Below are positions 63,518 to 64,000 of a stretch of DNA of 64,000 nucleotides, piece by piece (the first letter of the stretch is position 1; the number at the start of each line of letters is the position of its first letter). Below the pieces are notes generated by a model, which was not told the origin of the DNA, did no database searches, and saw only the letters and a list, made by a program, of their open reading frames with translations. Where the stretch lies: contig CBDEFY010000004.1 of assembly GCA_965237595.1 (NCBI GenBank), positions 124,001 through 188,000 on the forward strand. Reading direction: 5' to 3'. Position numbers and translations under genes: made by a program. Source of the stretch: UBA9611 sp965237595 (GTDB lineage Bacteria; Chloroflexota; Dehalococcoidia; Lucifugimonadales; UBA3495).

Positions 63518-64000
63518 CTACGCCGACGCGGCCACTGCCTGGGCAACGGTCTGGGCCACCTGCCGGTCCAGGGACCAAGGGATAATATTCTCCGGGGTGG
63601 GCTCTATAATCAGCGCCGCCAGAGCGTTGGCGGCGGCCAGCTTCATGCGGTTGGTCACCCTGGTCGCATGGCAGTCCAAGGCGCCGCGGAAGACGCCGGG
63701 GAAGACCAGGCTGTTGTTGATTTGATTGGGAAAGTCGCTGCGTCCGGTACCCACCACCGCGGCTCCCGCGGCGCGGGCATCGTCGGGCCAGATCTCCGGA
63801 ATGGGATTGGCCATGGCGAAAACGATTGAGTCTTTGGCCATGGACGACACCATCTCCGGGCTTACGGCATCAGCCGCGGAAAGGCCGATGAACACGTCGG
63901 CCCCGCGCAGGGCGTCGGCCAGCCCGCCCTGGGTGTTATCCGGGTTGGTCGTCTCCAGCATGGCCGATTTCACGGCCGTCAGGTTGGACCGGCTGCGGGA
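63518..64000 (-). CDS. NAD(P)-dependent malic enzyme, C-terminal part (partial)
   Basis: The frame enters from the right edge of the window and ends at 63518. Visible residues include ADVFIGLSAADAVSPEMV, AMANPIPEIWPDDARAAGA and SDFPNQINNSLVFPGVFRGALD, which are the NAD-binding and substrate motifs of bacterial malic enzyme. It oxidatively decarboxylates malate to pyruvate. The upstream half, including the start, is outside the window. Confidence 0.92.
   Translation of the reverse strand, partial: SRSRSNLTAVKSAMLETTNPDNTQGGLADALRGADVFIGLSAADAVSPEMVSSMAKDSIVFAMANPIPEIWPDDARAAGAAVVGTGRSDFPNQINNSLVFPGVFRGALDCHATRVTNRMKLAAANALAALIIEPTPENIIPWSLDRQVAQTVAQAVAASA

Overview
The window reads like a chromosome segment from a GC-rich, heterotrophic bacterium, most plausibly a Chloroflexota lineage of the SAR202/Dehalococcoidia type. 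This is inferred from gene content only: many luciferase-like flavin/F420 monooxygenases, a Rieske oxygenase, carboxymuconolactone decarboxylase-like, MmgE/PrpD, MaoC/SDR and NIPSNAP proteins, a CO-dehydrogenase-type molybdenum hydroxylase, and frequent TTG/GTG starts. There is no rRNA or tRNA gene to settle the taxonomy.

Layout. 1-2.4 kb: end of an ABC exporter plus two lipoproteins. 2.6-13 kb: catabolic islands (SDR + MmgE/PrpD; alpha/beta hydrolase + CMD protein + LLM oxidoreductase; two MaoC proteins, two tandem SDR paralogues, a lipocalin-like protein and another LLM enzyme), with crcB between. 13-16 kb: dgt, a small unknown gene, plsC and a cmk carrying an exact 135-bp tandem duplication. 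16-18 kb: an IS1380-family element beside a decayed relative. 18-24.2 kb: two PAP2 phosphatases (one frameshifted), CvpA, HNH nuclease, ricT (frameshifted)-holB, lysA. 24.4-28.2 kb: a three-gene molybdenum hydroxylase operon. 28.5-34.5 kb: surE, a three-subunit nitrile hydratase/thiocyanate hydrolase-type enzyme, a deacetylase, a Rieske oxygenase and a frameshifted LLM gene, with small CCCGAT/ATCGGG hairpins between genes. 34.6-37.5 kb: serS and lysS. 38-41.4 kb: a PhnD-C-E-E type transporter behind a strong promoter and a ~300-nt leader. 41.4-48.4 kb: DUF3800, bL25, alpha/beta hydrolase, ferritin-VIT1 fusion, class II aldolase, SnoaL-like, NIPSNAP and a DinB gene broken by a piece of the IS1380 transposase. 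48.5-52 kb: a Vms1-like peptidyl-tRNA hydrolase (frameshifted) directly upstream of mutS2. 52-55.6 kb: a SIR2-family gene split by two different IS3-family elements. 55.6-64 kb: enoyl-CoA hydratase, tldE, an aspartic protease between 126-bp direct repeats, rmuC split by an IS1182-type element with a clean AGTC target duplication, tldD, a lone antitoxin and the end of a malic enzyme.

The dominant theme is recent genome rearrangement: four IS copies, a templated IS fragment, several exact or near-exact tandem duplications and four single-gene frameshifts. Some of these may be sequencing or assembly errors, and the entries say so. The most attractive functional lead is the neighbouring pair of putative ribosome-rescue factors at 48.5-51.9 kb. 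No CRISPR array, prophage or clear defence island was seen.
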